From Nostoc piscinale CENA21 (GTDB taxonomy: Bacteria; Cyanobacteriota; Cyanobacteriia; Cyanobacteriales; Nostocaceae), in contig NZ_CP012036.1 in the NCBI RefSeq assembly GCF_001298445.1, positions 3,963,860 through 4,027,859 on the forward strand: a stretch of 64,000 bases of DNA. The letters run 5' to 3'. The notes beneath the pieces are model-generated. The model searched no databases, was not told the DNA's origin, and saw only the letters and a list, made by a program, of their open reading frames with translations. The position numbers and the translations under genes are program-made. Positions 45,259 through 53,923 of the stretch are shown piece by piece (position 1 is the first letter of the stretch; each line of letters opens with the position of its first letter).

Positions 45259-46106
45259 ATGCTAGAAGCACTAATCGAGCCATTACAATATGGCTTTATG
45301 CAGCGATCGCTAGTGATTGCAATTTTAGTTGGTTTGTTGTGTGCAGTTGTGGGTAGTTACTTAATGGTGCAACGACTCGCACTGCTGGGCGATGCTATCA
45401 GTCATTCTGTTTTACCAGGATTAGCGATCGCCTTTATGTTAGGCGCAAATATTTTTGTTGGCGCATTTATCGCCGGGGTTTTGAGTACAATGGCGATTGC
45501 ATGGATTAGGACGCGATCGCCAATTAAAGAAGATGCTGCAATGGGCATAGTTTTTTTCTGCATTTTTTCGCCCTTGGTATCACTTTAATTACAGTTGTTC
45601 AAAAAGATAACAAAATCGACCTGAATCACTTTTTGTTTGGCAACATTCTCGGTGTTACCGTTGATGAAGTGCGAGACACAGCAATCATTGCCACAATTGT
45701 TTTAGTAGTAGTAATTTTAATCTACAAAGAACTTTTATTTTACACCTTTGACCCTTTAGGCGCTCACGCCGCCGGTTTACCAGTAAATCGTCTCAACTTT
45801 GGATTAATGTTACTCATTGCTTTAACAATTGTCGCCAGTATGAAAGCTGTGGGTGTCATTTTAGTTCTATCGCTGTTAATTACTCCTGGTGCGACAGCTT
45901 ATTTATTAGTCAAACGCTTACATGAAGTCATGATTTTAGGTGCAGGAATTGGGGTGTTTTCTAGTATTAGTGGAATGTATCTCAGTTACTTTTATAATTT
46001 GCCTTCCGGCCCGGCGATTGTTTTGGTAGTATCAGGTTTATTTATTTTGGCATTATTATTTAGTCCGAAGCATGGAGTTTTGATGCCAAGTGTGAATCGC
46101 AAGTAA
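45259..46106 (+). pseudogene. Zn/Mn ABC transporter permease, one homopolymer frameshift
   Basis: The N-terminal half reads MLEALIEPLQYGFMQRSLVI, CAVVGSYLMVQRLALLGDAI, SHSVLPGLAIAFMLGANIFV, to AAMGIV. It then goes out of frame around T7 (45551-45557) and T6 (45563-45568). The other frame resumes with FFALGITLITVVQ and continues GNILGVTVDEVRDTAIIATI, LYFTFDPLGAHAAGLPVNRL (near 45760) to 46106. The net shift equals one missing base, or two extra T's. The repaired protein is about 282 residues with eight or nine membrane helices, the normal size for a ZnuB/MntB permease. The break sits in a run of T's, so an assembly error is likely. Confidence 0.85.
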
Positions 46107-46223
46107 GTTGTTTAACGCCAAAAACACAGAGTATTTCTCAAGTTATGACTTTTATTGATATACCAATCCTAAATAATTTACAAACGTCTCCACCTTGTCC
46201 CCCTTGTCTCTTTTGTTCCCATA

Positions 46224-46694
46224 TCAAATAGGACTGCTATAGATATTTAATACTTCTTGAATAAACTTCTGCCATACTTCATTCGGAACCCAAATTTTAT
46301 GTAAATCTTGTTCGGCTGCTGCATTATCTAACCCTTGATGTATGCGGCGAAAAAGATAGATAAAAGCCGAGACTCTCATATTAGCAGCGCAGTGAACAAA
46401 GATTTGCTTATCTGAATTGGTTTCCATGACACCAAAAAACTTTGTCACATCTTCCAGTGTCGGATTTTCCCACTCTACTGGAATGTGGACATACTGCATT
46501 GCTTGAGATTCGACAATTTCTTGTTCATTGGGTAAAGCATTACTTGATGTTGGTAAGGCTAGATTAACTATGAGTTGATAGCCTGCGGCTTTGATGGCTG
46601 CAAATTGTTCGGCGGTTGGTTGTCCTGAAGTGGCAATTGTATCTGATATTTGGAGAAAGTTGTAGATTTCTGCAAGATGAGTTTTGGCAGACAT
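46224..46694 (-). CDS. Tyrosine-phosphatase-like protein with a shortened P-loop
   Basis: 156 residues: FLQISDTIATSGQPTAEQFA, AIKAAGYQLIVNLALPTSSN, ESQAMQYVHIPVEWENPTLE, then IFVHCAANMRVSAFIYLFRR. The fold is that of the dual-specificity/beta-lactamase-hydrolase-domain phosphatases, but the signature C102-A-A-N-M-R107 has four residues between Cys and Arg instead of five. Related bacterial proteins share this short loop, so it may be a subfamily trait with altered or no phosphatase activity. A small unknown gene precedes it with a 6-bp gap. Confidence 0.7.
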   Translation of the reverse strand: MSAKTHLAEIYNFLQISDTIATSGQPTAEQFAAIKAAGYQLIVNLALPTSSNALPNEQEIVESQAMQYVHIPVEWENPTLEDVTKFFGVMETNSDKQIFVHCAANMRVSAFIYLFRRIHQGLDNAAAEQDLHKIWVPNEVWQKFIQEVLNIYSSPI

Positions 46695-46700
46695 AAATCT

Positions 46701-47198
46701 TTATTGACTAAATAGCCCATAAGATAATTTATTTTCCCATTTATTGCCAGTTCTTTCCATGTATAGCAAATTGCCATATTGTGGTGTTATGGGACAAAAA
46801 GCAGTCATCTGAATTAACGCTTGAGAAAAATCATCCGAAAAACCTGGACGAGTGAATGTATAAAACATAGACCATCTATGATCATCTTGATTGAAAAGGT
46901 TGTCATACTCTGCGCTAGACAGTAAATTAACTTTGGGATTATTAATATATGAACTTAATAAGGAAGGTTGACTATTAATCGATATCCAATTATCAAAAGT
47001 TTCTTTTTTTAAATCAGGAAACCCTAATATTCTCATACCATACATTTCTGTTTCTTTTATCCGCAGATTTTCCCAAGTAATATCCTTAAGACTAGTTTGA
47101 GTAATCACTGAACCGGAATTTTCTAACAGATATTCTCCTGCAATATTGTAATCTTCAATTAAGGTCGAAAAAAGGTTTGTTTCATGTTGCGATCGCAT
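46701..47198 (-). CDS. Hypothetical protein upstream of the phosphatase-like gene
   Basis: 165 residues, without membrane spans or a known domain. Features: FSTLIEDYNIAGEYLLENSG near the N-terminus, YGMRILGFPDLKKETFDNWI, DDHRWSMFYTFTRPGFSDDF, and QYGNLLYMERTGNKWENKLS. The aromatic-rich beta pattern suggests a soluble mixed fold. It ends 6 bp before the phosphatase-like gene on the same strand, so the two are likely co-transcribed and may act together. Confidence 0.6.
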   Translation of the reverse strand: MRSQHETNLFSTLIEDYNIAGEYLLENSGSVITQTSLKDITWENLRIKETEMYGMRILGFPDLKKETFDNWISINSQPSLLSSYINNPKVNLLSSAEYDNLFNQDDHRWSMFYTFTRPGFSDDFSQALIQMTAFCPITPQYGNLLYMERTGNKWENKLSYGLFSQ

Positions 47199-47289
47199 AT
47201 TTTCTTACTATTCTTTGATGGTTAAACAAAGTATGACAATATCTCCCTATGCAGAGATATTGTCAACCTTGATTAAGTTGTAACCGATT

Positions 47290-48588
47290 TTAAAACAAAG
47301 TTAATCGGTAATTACCGCGTTGGTTAGGATTACTAGAGGTCACAACTATATAATAAGTACCATCTTCAGGTAATCTCGCGCGGTCAATGAGGGTGCTATA
47401 TTTACCATCGCGATCGCTATTAGCAGCAATCCTTTGTCCTTGAGAATTGAGTAAAACTATATAAGGCGAAAACTCTTCATTTACACTATCTACACGAATA
47501 CTCACCAATTGATTTTTTGTTCCTTGAAATTGCGTCACATTGTAGGGAGTACCATTTTGTTTAATGACTAAGTTTTGCTGACTCAATTCTCCTGTTTCGT
47601 CTAAAATATAGCTGGCTCGATCATCTCGAATCGCCAGACTATAGCGACCTGTATCTCCAGGGTTTTGGCTAGTCACAGCAATTGTATATATACCCGCTAC
47701 AGGTAAGCGTGCAAAGATAAAAGCATCCCTTTCGGTTTCACCACCACCTCGTTTGAGGATGACGTTATTATTGGGGTCGAGGAGAAACATATAAGGACGT
47801 AAACTTAAGTTATTAGAACGCCTTTGATCTGCACTACCTAGCAGACGAATTTGAATTAGTTGGTTTTCTCTACCCTCAAATTGATAGAAATGATATCGCC
47901 TACCTTGCGATTGAAAATCTCTTTTATCCAGAATACCGAAGGCAATATCAACAAAGTTGATTTTTTTATAAGCAGGTGTTCCAGAGGAAGCAGCAGCTAC
48001 ACCCCTAGAGTTTCTACCTCTACCTGAGTTAGTGTTTGGTGTTTGTCTTCTACCTGGAGTTGGTGATACAGACCGATTTTGTGATGGTTGCGTTGGGGAA
48101 TTAGTTCCTCTAGAATTTGACCTTACAGGCGCTGGTTGCGGTGTGGGGTTACTGTTTCTGAGTGGAGAATTAGCAGGTGCTGGTTGCGCTGGGGAATTAG
48201 TTTCTCTAGGATTTGACCTTACGGGTGCTGGTTGCGGTGTGGGGTTACTTTCTGGTGGAGATGCTTCGGGAGTAGAATTAGTCGGTGCTGGTTGGGGAGT
48301 TGGGTTAGTGTCTGGCTGTGGGACACGCACTGGTAAAGGTGAATCAATAGATTGAGTGCGCTGTGGTGTTACAGGTGGTTCCGCAGCCGGAATTTGTTCA
48401 ATACCTTGTTGTACTGCTTCTGGCTGGCGTTCATCGGGTGTTTTCGCAAGTTGAAATTGTCTAGAAAATGTAGGGATTTCTAAAGCAGAGATTGGCAGGA
48501 TATGACTGGCGATCGCTACACTACTAATAGAAATCAATAAAGTCAAATTCATCCTTATGCGGGATTTGTGATTGCTTTTTCCTGCCAT
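47290..48588 (-). CDS. Secreted proline-rich protein with two PPC-type domains
   Basis: 432 residues with an N-terminal signal-anchor region (LTLLISISSVAIASHILPIS). Residues about 75-180 are a low-complexity Pro/Asn/Ser linker with NPTPQPAP repeats, which differ by a few residues between units. Two PPC-like (pre-peptidase C-terminal) beta domains follow: RDFQSQGRRYHFYQFEGREN to GDTGRYSLAIRD and YNVTQFQGTKNQLVSIRVDS to NQRGNYRLTLF. PPC domains are found at the ends of secreted enzymes and in adhesin-like cell-surface proteins; no catalytic domain is present here. Confidence 0.8.
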   Translation of the reverse strand: MAGKSNHKSRIRMNLTLLISISSVAIASHILPISALEIPTFSRQFQLAKTPDERQPEAVQQGIEQIPAAEPPVTPQRTQSIDSPLPVRVPQPDTNPTPQPAPTNSTPEASPPESNPTPQPAPVRSNPRETNSPAQPAPANSPLRNSNPTPQPAPVRSNSRGTNSPTQPSQNRSVSPTPGRRQTPNTNSGRGRNSRGVAAASSGTPAYKKINFVDIAFGILDKRDFQSQGRRYHFYQFEGRENQLIQIRLLGSADQRRSNNLSLRPYMFLLDPNNNVILKRGGGETERDAFIFARLPVAGIYTIAVTSQNPGDTGRYSLAIRDDRASYILDETGELSQQNLVIKQNGTPYNVTQFQGTKNQLVSIRVDSVNEEFSPYIVLLNSQGQRIAANSDRDGKYSTLIDRARLPEDGTYYIVVTSSNPNQRGNYRLTLF

Positions 48589-48931
48589 ATTACACTCCTC
48601 TTTTTGCTTTTTATTAAGTTATCTCTGCCTATAGATGGATACGCTTTTAAATGAACAATAAGTAATTAAAAAATAATAAAAATTTTATTGGTCATAGTCA
48701 ATACTCAGCACTGTCTTGGTAATGAATAGAGAACATACAATTGAGACAATACAAATTATCAACAATAGTTATAATACTACCAATAAACAAGAAAATTCGA
48801 GTATTGTCAATTTATAACCACTGATATAAGTGTATATTAATTATTTGATTGCTAGAAGTTTTCTAGCAACTTCATAGCAAAATTATACGTCATCAATTAA
48901 CATAGATACAAACAGAAAATGGATTCCCAGT
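48589..48931. other. Divergent intergenic region, 343 bp
   Basis: An AT-rich gap separating the secreted PPC protein (-) and the kinase (+). It must contain both promoters. No clear hairpin, repeat or small gene was recognised. Confidence 0.55.
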
Positions 48932-50947
48932 ATGGTCTGCTGCTTGAATCCCGATTGCCCTGAACCGTTAAATTCAGATGAAAATCAGTATTGTCAAAGT
49001 TGCAATACACCATTAGTAAGATTATTGCGAGGGCATTATCGTGTCATTAAAGTACTATCAGATGAAGGTGGATTTGGCAGAACCTATCTTGCGGAAGATG
49101 CAGATAAACTGAATGAATGGTGTGTAGTTAAACAATTCGCACCCAAAGTTCAAGAAGCTGCTGCTATTAAGAAAGCAATTGCATTATTTCAAGAAGAAGC
49201 AAAAAGATTACAACATTTGGGAGAACATCCCCAAATACCTGCTTTATTAGCTTATTTTGAGCAAGATAATTATTTATTTTTAGTTCAACAATTTATTGAT
49301 GGACAGAATTTACTCCAGGAATTACGTCAAGGAGTAACTTATAACGAAAACCAAGTTATGCGAGTTCTGCTCGATTTACTGCCTGTACTAAAATTTATTC
49401 ATGATCGCGGCGTAATTCATCGAGATATTAAACCACAAAATATTATTCGTCGTCGCAGTGATGGCAAATTAATCTTAATTGATTTTGGTGCATCCAAGCA
49501 GTTAACAGCCACAGTGCATACTAAATTAGGCACAACCATTGGTTCACATGGTTATACTCCCATTGAACAAATGCAAGATGGTCAAGCTTATCCAGCTAGT
49601 GATTTATATAGTTTGGGGGTGACTTGCTTTTATTTGCTGACGGGAAATGCACCGTCAAAATTATGGATGCAGCAAGGCTATGGTTGGGTGACATCTTGGC
49701 GGCGATATTTACCGAATACACATACAGGTCGGATAGCTATAGGCTCAAAGTTAGGGAAAGTTTTGGATAAACTGCTGACTACAGATATCAGACAACGTTA
49801 TCAAACAGCCGAACAAGTCCTACAAGACTTGAAAAAACAATCCTTAGCATCTCCAACATCAACTAGCTTATTTGTATCTGCACCAACTTTACTAACGGTT
49901 CCAGGAAGCCAGCAGAGGTTATTGGCGTTCAAAATCAATGACAACTGGCAAAAGTTACTGCTCGTCAATGTTGTCGTAATACTGTTGGGATTAGGCGGAA
50001 TTTGGTATTTTCAGTTTCTCCCTAAGCTTGATACTACCGCAGTCTCAGAAAATCTAGACCAACCCAAAACTTTTAGAGGACACGCGAGTGATGTTAATTC
50101 TGTTGCTTTTGCGCCTAATGGTCAAATTTTAGCAAGTGGTAGTGATGATAAAACAATCAAATTATGGAATCTAGCGACGGGAACCGAAATTTCCACCCTC
50201 AAAGGACACTTTAAATGGATTTGGGCGATCGCATTCCATCCTGATGGTAAAATTCTCGCTAGTGGTAGTGCAGATCAAACAATTAAACTCTGGAATCTAG
50301 GCACAACCGAAGAAATTCGCACCCTCAACGGACATACTGACGGCGTAGCGGCTGTTGCTTTTAGTCCTGATGGTAAAATTTTGGCTAGTGGGAGCTTAGA
50401 TAAGACAATCAAACTGTGGAACCTAGCAACTGGTGAGTTAATTCGTACTCTGACAGGACACAACCAAGCTATTGCAACCGTCGCTTTTAGTCCCGACGGA
50501 AAAACTTTAGCTAGTGGTAGTTGGGACAAAACAATTAAACTCTGGAATGTAGCAACTGGTAAACAAATTCGGACTCTAGAAGGTCATTCACAATTCGTTC
50601 TTTCTTTAGCCTTCAGCCCTGATGGTAAAACTTTGGCTAGTGGTAGTAAAGATAAAACAGTTAAACTTTGGAATGTCACAACAGGCGAGACAATTCGTAC
50701 CCTTAAACAACATTCTGATAAAGTCAATTCTGTTGCTTATGGCAAAACAGCCAACGGAATCATCCTTGCCAGTGGCAGTAGTGATAATACAATTAAATTG
50801 TGGAATCCGGCAAATGGTAAAGAAATTCGCACATTAAAACGTGATTCTGGTTATATTTATTCTGTCGCTATTAGTGCGGATGGTAAAGCGATCGCTAGTG
50901 GTGGTAGTGCAGAAAACATCATTAAAATTTGGCCTATATTGCCGTAG
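48932..50947 (+). CDS. Serine/threonine protein kinase with WD40 repeats
   Basis: 671 residues. N-terminal zinc-ribbon-like CCLNPDCPEPLN / YCQSCNTPL, then a Hanks-type kinase: SDEGGFGRTYLAEDADKLNE, CVVKQF (ATP Lys), VIHRDIKPQNIIRR, LIDFGASKQLT, GSHGYTPIEQM, PASDLYSLGVT. A single membrane span lies near 343-362 (LLLVNVVVILLGLGGIWYF), followed by seven WD40 repeats such as VAFSPDGKTLASGSWDKTIK. The kinase is thus cytoplasmic and the propeller on the other side of the membrane. Propeller repeats are very similar to each other in DNA. The stop codon forms part of a perfect palindrome (50945-50970). Confidence 0.93.
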   Translation: MVCCLNPDCPEPLNSDENQYCQSCNTPLVRLLRGHYRVIKVLSDEGGFGRTYLAEDADKLNEWCVVKQFAPKVQEAAAIKKAIALFQEEAKRLQHLGEHPQIPALLAYFEQDNYLFLVQQFIDGQNLLQELRQGVTYNENQVMRVLLDLLPVLKFIHDRGVIHRDIKPQNIIRRRSDGKLILIDFGASKQLTATVHTKLGTTIGSHGYTPIEQMQDGQAYPASDLYSLGVTCFYLLTGNAPSKLWMQQGYGWVTSWRRYLPNTHTGRIAIGSKLGKVLDKLLTTDIRQRYQTAEQVLQDLKKQSLASPTSTSLFVSAPTLLTVPGSQQRLLAFKINDNWQKLLLVNVVVILLGLGGIWYFQFLPKLDTTAVSENLDQPKTFRGHASDVNSVAFAPNGQILASGSDDKTIKLWNLATGTEISTLKGHFKWIWAIAFHPDGKILASGSADQTIKLWNLGTTEEIRTLNGHTDGVAAVAFSPDGKILASGSLDKTIKLWNLATGELIRTLTGHNQAIATVAFSPDGKTLASGSWDKTIKLWNVATGKQIRTLEGHSQFVLSLAFSPDGKTLASGSKDKTVKLWNVTTGETIRTLKQHSDKVNSVAYGKTANGIILASGSSDNTIKLWNPANGKEIRTLKRDSGYIYSVAISADGKAIASGGSAENIIKIWPILP

Positions 50948-50970
50948 AGACGCGAAATTTCGCGTCTCTA
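50945..50970. terminator. 26-bp perfect palindrome, bidirectional terminator
   Basis: TAGAGACGCGAAA (50945-50957) and TTTCGCGTCTCTA (50958-50970) are exact complements, forming a hairpin with little or no loop. The stop codon TAG (50945-50947) of the kinase is the first three bases. The convergent DUF892 gene ends 11 bp further on, so the hairpin serves both genes. Confidence 0.8.
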
Positions 50971-50980
50971 TTAACTAATC

Positions 50981-51526
50981 TTACTTGCGATTGCTGCTAG
51001 TATTTGATGTTGTTTCTTGCAGTAACTGTGGCATCATCTGTTCAATTTTTTGAACTGTTTGTTGTTCTTGCTGCAAGTTTTGTTGTAACAATTTTACTAC
51101 TTCTTGCTGCTTCATGTTCTCTGCAACCTTAATCAAACCTTGATAGGAGAACACCTCAAAGTTTTCTACCTTTGCTAATGCTGCTGCTAGTGTCAAATTC
51201 AAAAGACTTGAATTTTCACTAGTTAACAGTAAATATTTTTGTCCTTCACTGATTAACGCAGCTGCAACTTCACAAGTCATCCGTTTCGGTTGTTTACCCA
51301 TATTGCTAAAAACTTGTTCCAAGTTTCTAATTTGTTGTTCAGTTTCTCGAATATGAGTTTCGATTAATGATTGCAATTGTTTGTTTTCAGTACATTGCAT
51401 CATTATCTGTTGAGCTTCTAAAAAGCGACATTCGGCATCGTACATACCGCAGAGTTCGTAATGCAATTTTTCCTGAATATTGGTGATTTTGGTAATAGAG
51501 GCTGGACGCTCTTGTAGGTTAACCAT
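50981..51526 (-). CDS. DUF892 ferritin-like protein (YciE type)
   Basis: 181 residues, helical. ITNIQEKLHYELCGMYDAEC, RFLEAQQIMMQCTENKQLQS, IRETEQQIRNLEQVFSNMGK, EVAAALISEGQKYLLLTSEN, AALAKVENFEVFSYQGLIKV, ENMKQQEVVKLLQQNLQQEQ: repeating E and H residues at the spacing of a four-helix diiron-like bundle, matching DUF892. Often linked to stress and osmotic responses; iron binding is by analogy. Confidence 0.8.
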   Translation of the reverse strand: MVNLQERPASITKITNIQEKLHYELCGMYDAECRFLEAQQIMMQCTENKQLQSLIETHIRETEQQIRNLEQVFSNMGKQPKRMTCEVAAALISEGQKYLLLTSENSSLLNLTLAAALAKVENFEVFSYQGLIKVAENMKQQEVVKLLQQNLQQEQQTVQKIEQMMPQLLQETTSNTSSNRK

Positions 51527-52144
51527 TTTTATTCTCCTGCTTGATTGTTATTGTTTGATTTCCCAAGCACATCTTCAACCCTACTGGCGCTCTAGCTGCT
51601 ACTCCTCTTACCAAAGAAGCAACTGGCTGTTAAAAATCATAGTTATATAAAATACAGAACAAATAAGTTGGAATTTATTATTTAGTAGGCTTACATAGAT
51701 TTGGTATCAGTAAGTAAGTTATCAATATTATTCCTACAGCGTTTCTCGGTTGAGTGTAGTACGAGTAGATAGGTAACAGAGGCTAGGTGAATGTACCTGA
51801 CTGGAATAAAATCGTTGTACTACCCTAAGAGATGATTTATAAAGTAAACCTTAAATTGGCTCAATATGCTTAATATTTATTAATCCCTACTCCCCTAAAT
51901 TTGCTCTTAATAAACTTAATTTAGCGAATATAATCTTAATATTTATTAAATTTCACAAATAATAATTATAATTTTTATTACATATAAATTGTATTTTGTA
52001 AGTAAATCATCAAAAGTATTGACAGAAAATTTACCTATTAAATAAAATACTGGCAGATATAGATTATATCTAATAGCAAAAGTTACGAAAATTATTTGCT
52101 GAAATAATAATAGCAAGCAGAACAAAAGAATTGGGATAAAAATC
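51527..52144. other. Intergenic region, 618 bp, AT-rich
   Basis: Low GC content, especially from 51840 to 52100 (TTATTAATCCCTAC, AATATTTATTAAATTTCAC). No repeat, hairpin or convincing small gene was recognised. A reading frame at 51946-52146 on the minus strand is only hydrophobic AT-rich noise. Confidence 0.55.
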
Positions 52145-52502
52145 ATGAAAGCTCAAATTATTGCTGCTTTAACAGTTGTTGCAGCCATTGTCAGCTTAGA
52201 AAACCCGGTTCGCGCTCAGTCATTAACGGCTCCCAATGTCAGCCAGGAAAACTACAAAGTAACTAGTGATTCTCTAGAAGGAATTGGGACAAGAACAGCC
52301 GAAGATGACTTTATGAAATTCTTTGAAGGAGGAGAAATAAGCCGCACCTCTAACAATACTCAAACAAAGAAATCACCGACTGATGGACTGCGTTTTAATC
52401 GAGCGATCGCACTTCCCAGTAACTCGATTTTTTTTACTACCCGCAGCTCAATCTACAGATGGTAATAATGGGTTAGAACTACAGTTAGATTTAGGTAGTT
52501 AG
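52145..52502 (+). pseudogene. Small secreted protein, one homopolymer frameshift
   Basis: ATG 52145 gives a signal peptide (MKAQIIAALTVVAAIVSLEN PVRAQ, cleavage likely after ARAQ-like AQ) and a hydrophilic region (EGIGTRTAEDDFMKFFEGGE). T8 at 52428-52435 has one T too many. Removing it continues ...SNSIFLLPAAQSTDGNNGLE, LQLDLGS to TAG 52500-52502. The original frame ends at 52465 with unrelated residues. The repaired product is about 118 residues and periplasmic or exported. Family unknown. Confidence 0.65.
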
Positions 52503-52637
52503 ACAAGTAAAGAGGAAATGGTTGTGAAGGGAATGACAATTGTGATTTCCTATACAAATTACATTGACAGGTGACAGAGTTAAACGTTATTCTCTGATTT
52601 CCTAAGCATCTTGGCTACTGCGATAAAAGACATCTTG

Positions 52638-52672
52638 ATAGTAGAGATATAGCTATGCTACGTCTCTACTAT
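52638..52672. terminator. Inverted repeat with AT-rich tail
   Basis: A 10-bp perfect stem with a 15-base loop, followed by TAAATTTTT. It lies 136 bp after the frameshifted secreted-protein gene and is a candidate terminator for it. Confidence 0.45.
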
Positions 52673-53054
52673 TAAATTTTTCATGGGAACTTCAAAACCC
52701 TTACACCATCAAACCCCCAGACCCATTCTTAACAGTCAGTGGGAAAAAACAAAACTATATTAAGAAAGGTTGATTAAACTAAAACCCTATTCCCTTCTGC
52801 GTCCTGCATTTTCCCAAGTACAAATATTTACGTCGCACTACTTAAGTCTTGATATAGTATTTTTTCTAGCTTGATGGTACAATTATACTACTCATGCAGA
52901 AATCAATGCTCGTTTTAGTCAGGCGAAGGTGGCCAGTAGTTTTATGACTAGTGTGCAACGCCATCGCTTGGCTTTTATGCTAGAAATAACGCACAATAGA
53001 CAGTTTATAAATTAATTCATAATTACGGATTACGGATTAGGAATTATTGAGATT

Positions 53055-53060
53055 AGGAGG
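53055..53060 (+). promoter_or_regulatory. Strong ribosome-binding site of ssb
   Basis: AGGAGG at 53055-53060 followed by a 6-base spacer to ATG 53067. This is an unusually strong Shine-Dalgarno sequence for this window and settles the start of ssb. Confidence 0.75.
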
Positions 53061-53066
53061 GATTCG

Positions 53067-53615
53067 ATGAACAGTTGCGTTTTAATGGCAGATATTATTC
53101 AAGAGCCACAATTACGCTACACAGCAGATAATCTGGCAGTTACAGAAATGCTAGTACAGTTTTCTAATTCCCAGCGCCCGGAAGATCCGCCAGCAACGTT
53201 GAAAGTGGTCAGTTGGGGAAATTTAGCGACCGAGGTGCAGCAAAATTATCATCAAGGCGATCGCGTTATTATAGAAGGCCGTTTAGGGATGATCACATTC
53301 GAGCGTCGTCCCGAAGGTTTTAAAGAAAAACGTGCCGAACTGACAGTACAACGCATTCATCCTGTAGGCAAAGGTTTCGTTACTACTTCATCAATTCCAG
53401 AAACCTACTCACAACCAGCAACTTCAGCTTCAACATATACTCAAGCTGAGGTTCCCAGTTATGATTCACCCCGTCCCGCATCTGCGCCTGCTACTAGCAA
53501 TGTTAGTGTTGCGCCGCCAGTTAAAAACCCTGAACCAGTATATCAACCAAGCAATTTTGAGCGTAGCTATACGCCACCTACAGAAGAACCAGATCCAGAT
53601 GATATTCCGTTCTAA
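53067..53615 (+). CDS. ssb: Single-stranded DNA-binding protein
   Basis: 182 residues. OB-fold N-terminal 110: MNSCVLMADIIQEPQLRYTA, VTEMLVQFSNSQRPEDPPAT, LKVVSWGNLATEVQQNYHQG and DRVIIEGRLGMITFERRPEG. A Pro/Ser/Thr-rich linker follows, and the acidic tip DPDDIPF, which recruits repair and replication partners, is intact at the C-terminus. An AGGAGG ribosome-binding site sets the start. This is a full-length cyanobacterial-type SSB, possibly one of several copies. Confidence 0.92.
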   Translation: MNSCVLMADIIQEPQLRYTADNLAVTEMLVQFSNSQRPEDPPATLKVVSWGNLATEVQQNYHQGDRVIIEGRLGMITFERRPEGFKEKRAELTVQRIHPVGKGFVTTSSIPETYSQPATSASTYTQAEVPSYDSPRPASAPATSNVSVAPPVKNPEPVYQPSNFERSYTPPTEEPDPDDIPF

Positions 53616-53923
53616 ACTGGACTTATCATTCAGGTTACAAGGGCGCAGAGGAGCAGAGGATAGGGTTTTGCTGTTTCTGCACACATGCAGTGAATCATAA
53701 CTGCTCAGTGGGATAGGATATAAATCAATACGGTTCAGTTAAGATCCTCCCACCTGCGGCGACTCCTTAAAAATGGGGAACCGGAAAAACATATATCAAA
53801 GTCCCCCTTTTTAAGGCTACTGTGTTGCGGAGGACAGTGGCGTGGATTTAGGGGGAGCGAAATATGTGCAACTTCACATTCAATTGGTATTACTGGCTAA
53901 AGTTACGGAAAAACCGGATTTAT
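53616..53923. other. Intergenic region filled by a dispersed repeat
   Basis: The 308-bp gap between ssb and the next minus-strand gene mostly comprises the repeat at 53743-53890. The start has a GC-rich GGGCGCAGAGGAGCAGAGGA segment of unknown origin. Confidence 0.6.
53743..53890. repeat. Disrupted copy of the C/G-rich palindromic repeat
   Basis: GATCCTCCCACCTGCGGCGA (53743-53762) parallels the start of the 36719 element. GTCCCCCTTTTTAAGG (53801-53816) and GGATTTAGGGGGAGCG (53844-53859) are inverse to 1465-1480, and the outer ATGTGCAACTTCACATTCAA (53863-53882) is inverse to 1429-1453. An unrelated 27-bp segment (53817-53843) interrupts the G-rich arm. It is an inverted, damaged relative of the copy at 1425. 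Confidence 0.7.

Larger units (their letters stand above)
52503..53066. other. Intergenic region upstream of ssb
   Basis: Contains a perfect inverted repeat ATAGTAGAGA (52638-52647) / TCTCTACTAT (52663-52672), a short CCCTTACACCATCAAACCCC segment, a heptamer-like TTACGGATTACGGATTAGG tract (53025-53043), and the ssb ribosome-binding site. No gene recognised. Confidence 0.6.
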
